Counted from the stretch's first letter, positions 17,040 to 24,402 are shown. The stretch: 35,279 nt of DNA from an uncultured Collinsella sp. (GCA_937943045.1 CALEBN010000020.1:1-35279); one strand, 5' to 3'. Made by a program: numbers and translations. Notes: generated from the sequence alone by a model not told the origin.

Positions 17040-17466
17040 TCTGTACACCTCCACCACGTTTATGGAGCACAACTCGCATCCCGACTATAAGTACGAGATG
17101 GATGCCCCCACGCACGAGCACGACGGCATCAACCCCAGCTGCGGCGACGAGCTCACCTTGCAGCTGCGTGTCGAAAACGGCGTGATCGAGGAGGCCTCCT
17201 TTACCGGTCACGGTTGTGCCATCAGCCAGGCCAGCGCCGACATCATGGCCGATCTCATCACCGGCGAGACGGTCGAGGAGGCTCGTCGTCTGGCAGGGCT
17301 TTTCCTCGCCATGATCCGTGGCGAGCAGCTCTCCGAGGAAGACCTGGAAGACCTGGACGAGGCCGCCCAGCTCCAGGACATCTCGCACATGCCCGCCCGC
17401 GTCAAATGCGCCGAGTTAGCCTGGCGCACCCTCGACGGCATGCTCACGGGACAGAATAATCAGTAG
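17032..17466 (+). CDS. sufU: SufU, zinc-dependent sulfurtransferase
   Basis: This 144-residue protein has the SufU zinc ligands C37 and D39 (NPSCGDE), C62 (GHGCAIS) and C126 (RVKCAELAW). In the known system SufU accepts persulfide sulfur from SufS and hands it to SufBCD. The start MGNLYTSTTF lies 8 nt inside the sufS end, so translation is coupled. The 18-to-20-residue insert before the last cysteine, rich in Asp/Glu, is usual for SufU and absent from IscU. It is the last gene of the operon, followed by a strong terminator. Confidence 0.95.
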   Translation: MGNLYTSTTFMEHNSHPDYKYEMDAPTHEHDGINPSCGDELTLQLRVENGVIEEASFTGHGCAISQASADIMADLITGETVEEARRLAGLFLAMIRGEQLSEEDLEDLDEAAQLQDISHMPARVKCAELAWRTLDGMLTGQNNQ

Positions 17467-17494
17467 TAGTTGTCTCAAATCTGAAGAATTCTGT

Positions 17495-17537
17495 TGGCCG
17501 AATCGCTTAACTTTCGCGATTCGGCCATTTTCTTTTC
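17495..17537 (+). terminator. Rho-independent terminator of the suf operon
   Basis: TGGCCGAATCGC (17495-17506) pairs perfectly with 17516-17527 over a 9-nt loop, and TTTTCTTTTC follows. It lies 28 nt past the sufU stop and before the convergent RAYT-like gene. Confidence 0.92.
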
Positions 17538-17542
17538 TGCCT

Positions 17543-18352
17543 TTATTTCGAGCTCTCGGCCTGCGCGTCCACCTGCGCATAAGCGCGCACAATGCGAGAA
17601 ACGGTACTATTGCCAATACCCGTATACCGCTCAATCTGACGCACCGTAAATCCGGCATCGTGCAATCCAACGATAATGGCATCGCGCCGCGCCGGCGGTG
17701 CGGCTTTAACCCCGTGGAGCGGAACCCCGAGGCTCTTCGCCAACTTGTCGGCAAAGGCGTGGCGTTCCCACTCCGTCTCTTTCATATCGCACGGCGCTGG
17801 CTCGCCGCCGCCGGACATCGCTAGCGAATAGGCAATAAAGCCCTCGGCAGAACCAAAAAGCTCAAGCACGCAAGAAGGATCGGAAAATCCCCTCGTGACA
17901 TCAGCCGCATCACTGTCGTAAGCGCGCAGATGCTCCGCAAAGCTGCTCCAGGGATAACGCTCGATTAGGCTAATGCCCGCCACCTGCGGATTGGCGCACA
18001 CGGAGCGAATAGCTTCCATCACCTGCCAGTCGGTATCGAGCGAGCGGCGCTCAAAACGCTCACGAAATAGGCAGCCCGCGCGCCCAGCGCGCTTATTGAA
18101 CCGACGAGCATACGTCAACAGCAGCCGCTGCATAGCAGCGCTCATTTTGTCCTCGTAATCCAAAAGCACCAGATCCACGTAGTCGCTCATGAGACACCAC
18201 GCCACAATCGTCACCTGGGCATCGCGGCAGCAGTCGCGCATCAGTTCCAAAAACTCCCACCGGTCCTCGCCGCTCTCAAAGATCAACTGCCCGCCCATAC
18301 CGCGGGCACAAACATGGTAAAAACCGGTGATCGTTTTCCAAACGCGCTGCAT
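17543..18352 (-). CDS. RAYT-like Y1 transposase relative with degenerate HUH motif
   Basis: This 269-residue protein begins behind GGGAG. It has the transposase IS200/RAYT layout: FYHVCARGMGGQLIFES, AWCLMSDYVDLVLL, YARRFNKRAG, CLFRERFERR and YPWSSFAEHL. The family normally has H-x-H in the metal site. Here it is Y58-V-D60, so the metal-binding histidines are lost while the catalytic tyrosine (Y81) remains. A C-terminal helix-turn-helix (TVRQIERYTGIGNSTVSRIVRAY) is intact. It may be a domesticated DNA-binding protein or a decaying gene with an open frame. It lies between the suf operon and a second Fe-S-type gene pair, against their direction. It is clearly related to the gene at 34124. Confidence 0.8.
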   Translation of the reverse strand: MQRVWKTITGFYHVCARGMGGQLIFESGEDRWEFLELMRDCCRDAQVTIVAWCLMSDYVDLVLLDYEDKMSAAMQRLLLTYARRFNKRAGRAGCLFRERFERRSLDTDWQVMEAIRSVCANPQVAGISLIERYPWSSFAEHLRAYDSDAADVTRGFSDPSCVLELFGSAEGFIAYSLAMSGGGEPAPCDMKETEWERHAFADKLAKSLGVPLHGVKAAPPARRDAIIVGLHDAGFTVRQIERYTGIGNSTVSRIVRAYAQVDAQAESSK

Positions 18353-18744
18353 GGCGCTCCCTTCGCCGGGATCTGCTTACCATCCAATACATCACGATTG
18401 AAACGTGCCATCAAAACATTCACGCAAAATGGCACCCGTCGACGGTAAAAGGCGGCAAACCGATGGCGAACGGCAATATAGCCACAGGTCAAGCAACGCT
18501 GTCTTGCCAAAAGCTTGACCACAACCGAGCTCCTTCAACGGACCGCACAACCACAAACAGTTTAGTTAAATCGTTTCAATTGAAAGTTCCGCGCTTCTCG
18601 CTACGAAAACTGAGCCGTTCGCCGAATATTCCGTGCATTTCGCGGTATTATAGGGGCTGCATGTCATGTCCCTTTCGAAGGGTCGCCCGGCAATCGCCAG
18701 CCACGACCCCCAGACGGGACGCCAACACGATAGAGAGGAGAGGC
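18353..18744. promoter_or_regulatory. Intergenic region upstream of the NifU-like gene
   Basis: No gene is supported in these 392 nt. Visible items are an 8-bp hairpin GGTCAAGC (18487-18494)/GCTTGACC (18513-18520), a perfect 12-bp palindrome TTTCAATTGAAA (18574-18585), GAATATTC (18624-18631), and a candidate -10 box TATTAT (18646-18651) with no good -35. A leader of about 90 nt would follow. No known riboswitch was recognised. Confidence 0.4.
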
Positions 18745-19479
18745 ATGCAGTACTCACAGGAAGTGGAGAACATGTGCCCCGTTGCCAAGGGTGCATACCA
18801 CGGCCCCGCACCCATCCCCGAGGAGGGCAAGTGGGTCCAGGCTAAGGAGATTTCCGACATCTCCGGTCTTACGCACGGTGTGGGTTGGTGCGCACCTCAG
18901 CAGGGCGCCTGCAAGCTCACGCTGAACGTCAAGGACGGCATCATCGAGGAGGCCCTCGTTGAGACCATCGGCTGCTCGGGCATGACCCACTCTGCCGCCA
19001 TGGCTTCCGAGATCCTTCCCGGCAAGACCATCCTCGAGGCCCTCAACACCGACCTCGTCTGCGACGCCATCAACGTTGCTATGCGCGAGATCTTCCTGCA
19101 GATCGTTTACGGCCGCAGCCAGACCGCGTTCTCCGAGGGCGGCCTGCCCGTGGGCGCCTCCCTCGACGACCTCGGCAAGGGCCTTCGCTCTCAGGTCGGC
19201 ACCATGTTCGGCACCAAGGCCAAGGGCGCTCGTTACCTCGAGCTCGCTCAGGGCTACGTCACCCGCATGGCCCTCAACGACAAGAACGAGATCATCGCAT
19301 TCGAGTTCCTGAACCTCGGTAAGTTCACCGACGCCGTCAAGGCCGGCAAGACCCCCGAGGAGGCCATCGCTGGCGCTATGGGCCACTATGGTCAGTGGGA
19401 GAACGCTGCCAAGTACATCGACCCGCGCACCGACGAGGAGACTCACTCCGTCGCCAGCGTGTTCCCGGTTCACGAGTAG
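18745..19479 (+). CDS. NifU/IscU-like iron-sulfur scaffold protein
   Basis: This 244-residue protein starts at ATG 18745 behind GAGGAGAGG. An open frame reaching further upstream has no family similarity. Residues 48-125 resemble the IscU/NifU fold: GWCAPQQGACKLTLNVKDGIIEEA, TIGCSGMTHSAAMASEILPGKTILEA and DLVCDAIN. Cysteines C49, C56, C77 and C106 are candidate cluster or metal ligands. The same block reads colinearly with SufU (VIEEASFTGHGCAISQASADIM). Length and the C-terminal half (residues 130-244) differ from IscU. The gene is 18 nt upstream of the GGGtGRT gene. This pairing is known from many anaerobes, but its biochemical role is not established. A role in Fe-S assembly is inferred from the fold and the nearby suf operon. 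Confidence 0.8.
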   Translation: MQYSQEVENMCPVAKGAYHGPAPIPEEGKWVQAKEISDISGLTHGVGWCAPQQGACKLTLNVKDGIIEEALVETIGCSGMTHSAAMASEILPGKTILEALNTDLVCDAINVAMREIFLQIVYGRSQTAFSEGGLPVGASLDDLGKGLRSQVGTMFGTKAKGARYLELAQGYVTRMALNDKNEIIAFEFLNLGKFTDAVKAGKTPEEAIAGAMGHYGQWENAAKYIDPRTDEETHSVASVFPVHE

Positions 19480-19497
19480 AAAGGGAGGGAAATAACT

Positions 19498-20502
19498 ATG
19501 ACTGTTACGTTCGAAGGTTACGAGCGCCGCGCTGACAAGATCAACAAGTGCCTCGCCGACAACGGCATCGCCTCCCTCGAGGAAGCTCTGCAGATCTGCA
19601 CCGACAAGGGCTTCAACCCGCGTGAGATCGTCAACAACACCCAGTCCATCGCCTTCCAGAACGCCGAGTGGGCCTACACCCTCGGCTGCGCTCTCGCTGT
19701 CAAGCGTGGCGCCAAGTCCGCTTCTGAGGCTGCCGCCATCATCGGCGAGGGCATCCAGGCCTTCACCGTTCCCGGCTCCGTCGCCGAGGACCGCAAGGTC
19801 GGTCTGGGCCACGGCAACCTGGGCGCCATGCTGCTCTCCGACGACACCGAGTGCTTCGCCTTCCTGGCTGGCCACGAGTCCTTCGCTGCCGCTGAGGGCG
19901 CTATCGGCCTGGCTCTGAACGCCAACAAGGCTCGCAAGAAGCCGCTGCGCGTTATCCTCAACGGTCTGGGCAAGGACGCCGCTCAGATCATCGCCCGCAT
20001 CAACGGCTTCACCTACGTGAAGACCCAGTTCGACTACTTCACGGGCGAGCTCAAGGTCGTCGAGACCATCCCCTACTCCGATGGTCCCCGCGCCGCCGTC
20101 AACTGCTACGGCGCCGACGACGTCCGCGAGGGCGTTGCCATCATGTGGCACGAGAACGTCGACATCTCGATCACCGGCAACTCCACCAACCCGACCCGCT
20201 TCCAGCACCCCGTCGCCGGCACCTACAAGAAGGAGCGCCTCGAGGCTGGCAAGAAGTACTTCTCCGTCGCTTCTGGTGGCGGCACTGGCCGTACCCTGCA
20301 CCCGGACAACATGGGCGCCGGCCCTGCCTCTTACGGCATGACCGACACCATGGGCCGTATGCACTCCGACGCCCAGTTCGCCGGTTCTTCCTCCGTGCCT
20401 GCGCACGTCGACATGATGGGCCTCATCGGCATGGGCAACAACCCCATGGTCGGTGCCACCGTCGCCTGCGCTGTCGCCGTCGAGGAGGCCCTCAAGGCCT
20501 AA
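19498..20502 (+). CDS. GGGtGRT family protein of unknown function
   Basis: This 334-residue protein has a strong ribosome site (AAAGGGAGG). The family-naming motif GGGTGRT lies at residues 259-265, within SVASGGGTGRTLHPDNMG. A glycine/methionine-rich end follows (MMGLIGMGNNPMVGATVACAVAVEEALKA). It is soluble, with no signal peptide or membrane span. The GGGtGRT family is conserved in length and, as I recall, usually sits beside a NifU-like gene, as here. Its reaction is unknown. A strong terminator follows, so the two genes form one operon. Confidence 0.85.
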   Translation: MTVTFEGYERRADKINKCLADNGIASLEEALQICTDKGFNPREIVNNTQSIAFQNAEWAYTLGCALAVKRGAKSASEAAAIIGEGIQAFTVPGSVAEDRKVGLGHGNLGAMLLSDDTECFAFLAGHESFAAAEGAIGLALNANKARKKPLRVILNGLGKDAAQIIARINGFTYVKTQFDYFTGELKVVETIPYSDGPRAAVNCYGADDVREGVAIMWHENVDISITGNSTNPTRFQHPVAGTYKKERLEAGKKYFSVASGGGTGRTLHPDNMGAGPASYGMTDTMGRMHSDAQFAGSSSVPAHVDMMGLIGMGNNPMVGATVACAVAVEEALKA

Positions 20503-20536
20503 TCGCGCCCGCGCGATGCTCATGTAGTTGAGCTTT

Positions 20537-20571
20537 AGAGCCGCTACCCACCCGGGTAGCGGCTCTTTTTT
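20537..20571 (+). terminator. Rho-independent terminator of the NifU-like/GGGtGRT operon
   Basis: AGAGCCGCTACCC (20537-20549) pairs perfectly with 20554-20566 (13 bp, ACCC loop) and runs into a T-tract ending at 20571. Confidence 0.95.
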
Positions 20572-20582
20572 GTCCCTCCCTC

Positions 20583-20649
20583 AGTTGCGGTGAAATAGTT
20601 CCTAAACAGCCGCCCCATCCTTCCAAACAGGAACTATTCCACCGCAACT
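20583..20649. repeat. 67-nt REPIN-like palindrome, copy 1
   Basis: The left arm AGTTGCGGTGAAATAGTTCC (plus T, 20583-20603) pairs with 20629-20649 at 20 of 21 positions over a 25-nt spacer. The same element with the same total length recurs at 30432-30498, and a diverged copy sits 24 nt downstream. The structure (two inverted REP-like arms with a fixed spacer) resembles REPINs moved by RAYT proteins. Confidence 0.85.
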
Positions 20650-20673
20650 TCTTAGCGGTCCTCCCGGTATACC

Positions 20674-20740
20674 AGTTGCGAGTAAATACAGGCCATCTGA
20701 CTGCTCCAGAAGCCTTGTGAGTCCCAATTTCACCGCAACT
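20674..20740. repeat. 67-nt REPIN-like palindrome, copy 2 (diverged)
   Basis: It starts AGTTGCGAGTAAAT and ends ATTTCACCGCAACT, matching the outer arms of copy 1, and is again exactly 67 nt. The inner arm bases no longer pair. With copy 1 it forms a tandem pair between the GGGtGRT terminator and the FAD gene. Confidence 0.75.
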
Positions 20741-20876
20741 TATTGAGAAGACTATGTTGGGCGATAAAGCATCGGTAACGCCCACCTTCCATTTTGGCCC
20801 TTTACCGAATACCTATGTCTTCACGATACCTTTGCCGATCACCCGTGCGACAATGCGCGAACGAGAAAGGAATCCT

Positions 20877-22403
20877 ATGGAATCAACTGATGTACTGGTA
20901 ATCGGATCGGGCATCGCGGGCCTTTGCGCCGCCATAGAAGCAGCACGCGCGGGCGCGACCGTTGCCATCGCATGCGCTGGCAAGACCATGAGCGGATCGA
21001 GCTTCTTCCCGGGCACCTGGGGCCTCGGGCTTATTGGTCCCGTCGACAAAGACGACGAACAAGACCTTATCGACACCATCCAAACCGTCGGTGGCGGCGT
21101 TGCCGACCCCGAACTCGTCCAGACGTTCGTCCACGGCATTCCCCAAGCGATTGACTGGCTCGAACAGGATCTGGGCGTAGAACTCCAGCGTCCGCAAAGC
21201 GCCGAAAGCGCCCAGCAAAAGCAATTTATCCCCTGCTTCGACCACAAGACGAGAATGTGGCGCGGCCTCACCCGCAAACCCCTCGAAGACGCGTGTACGG
21301 CCCAGATCGACTCGCTCGGCATACGCCTGCTCCCCCGCCACGAGCTTATCGATCTTGTTGAGGATACGAACGGAAAAATTGTCGGCGCCGTGCTCTTCAA
21401 CCAAACGGACGAGCGCATTGTGACCTTTACAGCCAAGGCCACTATCATCGCCGCCGGCGGTACCGGCGGTCTATTCGAGCGCAGCCTCACTTCCGCCGAC
21501 GTGCTCAGCTCATCACAAGCCATCGCGCGGTCGCACGGTGCGTCCCTTACTAATATAGAGTTCATGCAGATGATGCCCGGCTTCATTGAGCCTAAGCGCA
21601 ACCTTGTCTTTAACGAGAAGACCTGGCGCTACGTCAAGTTCGACCAGCCGGTCGATATCGCCGACGTCAAGCTGGACAATTTGCTTGAACAGCGCTCCGG
21701 ATATGGTCCCTTCACTTCACGCCTGGCTTCCCGCGCCATCGATCTTGCCATCGATCAAGCGGGTGCCGAAGGCCTGGCGCTCCACTACGACTTCCCGCGA
21801 GAGAATGTCCCCGAGTTCGTGCAGACATTTGCCACTTGGCTACAAGACGAGCATGGTATCGCTCCGAGCGACGAGATACGTGTGGCGATGTATGCCCACG
21901 CCGCTAACGGCGGTATCAAGATCGACAAGACCACGTACACGGGCGTTGAGGGCCTCTACGCCTGTGGCGAGGCAACAGGCGGCATGCACGGCGCCGACCG
22001 CATCGGAGGGCTGTCGAGCGCCAATGGCATCGTATTCGGGCGTATCGCGGGCGCATCGGCGGCTCGAGCAGCACTGGACGCTCCCGAGGCTGACGCACCG
22101 GTGGATGTCGCCCTCCCCGAGCATGGCATCGCTACAGCAGTCGCCGAGCGCCTAACCCGCTGCCTCAAGCACACAATGAGCGCCTACTGCATGATCAACA
22201 GGACCGATGCGGGTCTATCCAAGGCGCTGCAGGAGCTTGAAAGCCTGCAAGATGAAGCCACGACTCTAAATAAGCCGCGTGCCAACGACAGCGAAATCGC
22301 TGCCCTCGCGCGCCTACAGTCGCAAATTCAGCTGGCTGCGGAGATGGTCAAAGCCATGCGCAAACGAACCGAAAGCCTAGGTTCGCACTATCGAGCAGAC
22401 TGA
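20877..22403 (+). CDS. FAD-dependent oxidoreductase of the fumarate reductase / L-aspartate oxidase superfamily
   Basis: This 508-residue protein starts at ATG 20877 behind AGAAAGGA. The dinucleotide-binding start is DVLVIGSGIAGLCAAIEAARAGA (GxGxxG at residues 10-15). TIIAAGGTGGLFERS and the FAD-closing GLYACGEATGGMHGADRIGGLSSANGIVFGRIAG follow. This order is that of FAD_binding_2 proteins such as FrdA, SdhA and NadB. A C-terminal helical region (residues 430-500) is present. The NadB and FrdA substrate loops are not conserved (EFMQMMPGF in place of QFHPT), and no nadA/nadC or frdBCD genes are adjacent. The substrate is therefore left open. There is no signal peptide and no haem-binding motif, so it is probably cytoplasmic. 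Confidence 0.8.
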   Translation: MESTDVLVIGSGIAGLCAAIEAARAGATVAIACAGKTMSGSSFFPGTWGLGLIGPVDKDDEQDLIDTIQTVGGGVADPELVQTFVHGIPQAIDWLEQDLGVELQRPQSAESAQQKQFIPCFDHKTRMWRGLTRKPLEDACTAQIDSLGIRLLPRHELIDLVEDTNGKIVGAVLFNQTDERIVTFTAKATIIAAGGTGGLFERSLTSADVLSSSQAIARSHGASLTNIEFMQMMPGFIEPKRNLVFNEKTWRYVKFDQPVDIADVKLDNLLEQRSGYGPFTSRLASRAIDLAIDQAGAEGLALHYDFPRENVPEFVQTFATWLQDEHGIAPSDEIRVAMYAHAANGGIKIDKTTYTGVEGLYACGEATGGMHGADRIGGLSSANGIVFGRIAGASAARAALDAPEADAPVDVALPEHGIATAVAERLTRCLKHTMSAYCMINRTDAGLSKALQELESLQDEATTLNKPRANDSEIAALARLQSQIQLAAEMVKAMRKRTESLGSHYRAD

Positions 22404-22446
22404 ATCGATTCACACTTTGAGTTTGATCACAATTTCTCAACATGCA

Positions 22447-22521
22447 TCGAGCCCCGTAAGTATGATTCCCCCAAGGAGAACACGCTTACGGGGCTTGAGC
22501 CGTGTTTTCCCTAAGGGAATC
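22447..22521. repeat. Two interleaved inverted repeats downstream of the FAD gene
   Basis: Stem 1 pairs 22447-22460 with 22485-22498; its core GCCCCGTAAG/CTTACGGGGC is perfect. Stem 2 pairs 22464-22484 with 22501-22521 (GATTCCC..AACACG with CGTGTT..GGGAATC, a few mismatches). The order is A-B-A'-B', so the stems form a pseudoknot or exclude each other. No T-tract follows. Confidence 0.65.
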
Positions 22522-22579
22522 ACGGTGCAGACAGCTCAGCTCCGCGCCCTTTCGGGTTCGACCCCATGTGAGGTCAACG

Positions 22580-22610
22580 AAAAAAGCGACCAGTCGAAGC
22601 CAGTCGCTTT
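22580..22610 (-). terminator. Rho-independent terminator of the tRNA operon
   Basis: On the minus strand AAAGCGAC...GTCGCTTT (22583-22610, 8 bp plus weaker inner pairs) is followed by a run of six T. It lies 9 nt past the encoded CCA of the last tRNA-Lys. Confidence 0.85.
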
Positions 22611-22619
22611 AACATGCTT

Positions 22620-22695
22620 TGGTGGGCCGTCAGGGGGTCGAACCCTGGACCTTGGGATTAAGAGTCCCCTGCTCTACCAACTGAGCTAACGACCC
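22620..22695 (-). tRNA. tRNA-Lys (anticodon CTT), copy 1
   Basis: This is a 76-nt cloverleaf including encoded CCA. The acceptor GGGTCGT pairs with ACGGCCC, the D-arm is AGCTCAGTTGGTAGAGC, the anticodon loop CTCTTAA gives anticodon CTT, and the T-loop is TTCGACC. The last pair of the anticodon stem is a G-A mismatch in both Lys copies. It is last in a His-Lys-Lys operon. Confidence 0.95.
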
Positions 22696-22699
22696 AAAG

Positions 22700-22725
22700 C
22701 TAAAGTCCGTTGTGACGGACTTTAG
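22700..22725. repeat. Perfect 11-bp hairpin in the tRNA-Lys spacer
   Basis: CTAAAGTCCGT (22700-22710) and its exact complement (22715-22725) flank a TGTG loop and fill most of the 43-nt spacer between the two tRNA-Lys genes. No T-tract follows on the transcribed strand. A processing signal is a possible role. Confidence 0.8.
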
Positions 22726-22738
22726 AGGAGATATCGTG

Positions 22739-22814
22739 TGGTGGGCCGTCAGGGGTTCGAACCCTGGACCTTGGGATTAAGAGTCCCCTGCTCTACCAAC
22801 TGAGCTAACGACCC
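22739..22814 (-). tRNA. tRNA-Lys (anticodon CTT), copy 2
   Basis: This is a 76-nt cloverleaf with encoded CCA, identical to copy 1 except for one T-loop base (TTCGAAC here, TTCGACC there). It lies between tRNA-His and the other tRNA-Lys. A perfect hairpin separates the two Lys genes. Confidence 0.96.
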
Positions 22815-22836
22815 GATATCAACACGAAGCAAGAAC

Positions 22837-22914
22837 TGGGGTGGGTAAAGGGACTCGAACCCTCGACCTACGGGACCACAACCCGTCGCTCTAGCCAACT
22901 GAGCTACACCCACC
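22837..22914 (-). tRNA. tRNA-His (anticodon GTG)
   Basis: This is a 78-nt cloverleaf including encoded CCA. It starts GGTGGGTGTAGCTCAG with the extra 5' G typical of tRNA-His, and the anticodon loop TTGTGGT gives GTG. It is first in the operon, behind a good promoter. Confidence 0.96.
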
Positions 22915-22940
22915 GTGTCCTGTGCGCTTCGCGCTCGACT

Positions 22941-22969
22941 ATTATTGCAAGGAACGCCATGCGATGCAA
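22941..22969 (-). promoter_or_regulatory. Promoter of the tRNA-His/Lys/Lys operon
   Basis: On the minus strand TTGCAT (22969-22964) and AATAAT (22946-22941) are separated by exactly 17 nt and lie 27 nt before the tRNA-His 5' end. Both hexamers are close to the housekeeping sigma consensus. Confidence 0.7.
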
Positions 22970-23079
22970 GCCCCAATTTTCAAGAATTTTGAAAAGAGTT
23001 TTTCGAGCGCGTTTCGAGCAATTCCCACCCTTTTCATAGGAGTAAACTTGCCCCACTGCAAACCCTCGAAAGGACCGTC

Positions 23080-24261
23080 ATGAAAGAACTCTCCAATCGC
23101 ACGGCAACATTCACCGATTCAGTCATCCGCCGCATGACACGCATCTCCAATAAGTACGACGCCGTCAACCTCTCGCAGGGCTTCCCTGACTTCGATCCCC
23201 CGGCGCAGCTGCTCAACAGCCTGAGCGCCATCGCCAGCGACCCCAAGCCGCTCTATCACCAGTACTCCATCACCTGGGGCTCCCAGGCCATGCGCGAGGC
23301 GCTCGCTGCCAAGCAGGAGCACTTTATGGGCATGCCGGTCGACCCCAACCAGAACATCGTGGTCACCTGTGGCTCCACCGAGGCCATGATGGCCGCCATG
23401 ATGACGGTTACGAACCCCGGCGACAAGGTCGTCATCTTCTCGCCGTTCTACGAGAACTACGGCGCCGATACCATCCTCTCAGGTGCCGAGCCCATCTATG
23501 TGCCGCTCAACCCGCCCACGTTCGACTTCGATCGCGAGGTCCTCGAGGCGGCCTTCCGCGACAATGATCCCAAGGCCATCGTCCTGTGCAACCCTTCCAA
23601 CCCCTGCGGCAAGGTCTTTACGCGCGAGGAGCTCGCCTTTATCGCCGACCTCTGCAAAAAGTACGACGCCTACTGCATCACCGATGAGGTGTACGAGCAC
23701 ATCGTCTACGCGCCCCACGAGCACGTCTATATGGCCACGCTGCCCGGCATGTTCGAGCGAACCATCAGCTGCAGCTCGCTGTCCAAGACGTACTCCATCA
23801 CCGGCTGGCGTCTGGGCTACACCATTGCCCCGGCCCAGATCACCGAGCGCATCAAGAAGGTCCACGACTTCCTCACCGTGGGTGCCGCCGCTCCCCTGCA
23901 GGAGGCCGTCGTTACCGCCCTCAACTTCGACGACAGCTATTACGATGAGGTCCTTGACCTCTATACCGCCAAACGCGATCTGTTCTGCCAGGGACTCGAT
24001 AGCATCGGTCTTGAACACAACGTGCCGCAGGGCGCCTACTACGTCATGATGGACATCTCTGAGTTTGGCTATGACAGCGACCTCGAATTCTGCGAGGACC
24101 TCGCATCTAAGGTGGGCGTGGGCGCCGTGCCCGGCTCGAGCTTCTTCCGCGAGCCCGTCAACCATCTGATTCGTTTCCACTTTGCCAAGCGAGACGAGAC
24201 GCTTAACGCGGCGCTGGAGAACCTCAAATCACTACGTGATAAAATCAAGCCGCGCGGGTAA
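23080..24261 (+). CDS. PLP-dependent class I/II aminotransferase
   Basis: This 393-residue protein has AAAGGA before its ATG. It shows the aspartate-aminotransferase fold I pattern: AVNLSQGFPDFDPP, CGSTEAMMAAM, FSPFYENYGAD, NPSNPCGKVF, ITDEVYEHIVY and the PLP lysine K236 in SSLSKTYSITGWRLGY. FHFAKRDETL near the end holds the carboxylate-binding Arg region. The GFPDF start and Y-E-N-Y segment resemble kynurenine/methionine-type aminotransferases rather than AspC, but the substrate cannot be fixed. It stands alone, with a terminator behind it. Confidence 0.9.
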   Translation: MKELSNRTATFTDSVIRRMTRISNKYDAVNLSQGFPDFDPPAQLLNSLSAIASDPKPLYHQYSITWGSQAMREALAAKQEHFMGMPVDPNQNIVVTCGSTEAMMAAMMTVTNPGDKVVIFSPFYENYGADTILSGAEPIYVPLNPPTFDFDREVLEAAFRDNDPKAIVLCNPSNPCGKVFTREELAFIADLCKKYDAYCITDEVYEHIVYAPHEHVYMATLPGMFERTISCSSLSKTYSITGWRLGYTIAPAQITERIKKVHDFLTVGAAAPLQEAVVTALNFDDSYYDEVLDLYTAKRDLFCQGLDSIGLEHNVPQGAYYVMMDISEFGYDSDLEFCEDLASKVGVGAVPGSSFFREPVNHLIRFHFAKRDETLNAALENLKSLRDKIKPRG

Positions 24262-24290
24262 GGACGGCCCGGCAACTAAAGCAACCAAAA

Positions 24291-24330
24291 AAGCCTCGTA
24301 CCGCCCGCCGCGTTGCGAGGCTTCTTTTTA
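24291..24330 (+). terminator. Rho-independent terminator of the aminotransferase gene
   Basis: AAGCCTCG(TA) at 24291-24300 pairs with 24314-24323, followed by TTCTTTTTA. It lies 30 nt past the stop. Confidence 0.85.
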
Positions 24331-24402
24331 TAGCGCTTTCTAAAACGGTTTAGAGCCCTATACTTTAGTCACGGAGCAACTCGTCCCAGTGAGAGGAATA
24401 CT

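Noticed and set aside
18463..18744. Longer N-terminus for the NifU-like protein
   Set aside because: The upstream frame has no family similarity, crosses the putative promoter and palindromes, and a strong GAGGAG site precedes ATG 18745.
20877..22403. Naming the FAD protein nadB (L-aspartate oxidase) or frdA
   Set aside because: FAD-binding motifs match the superfamily, but the substrate-loop residues of both enzymes differ and no partner genes are nearby.
22620..22914. Integration (att) site in the tRNA cluster
   Set aside because: No integrase gene and no repeat of a tRNA 3' end was found near it; the two Lys copies are full genes.
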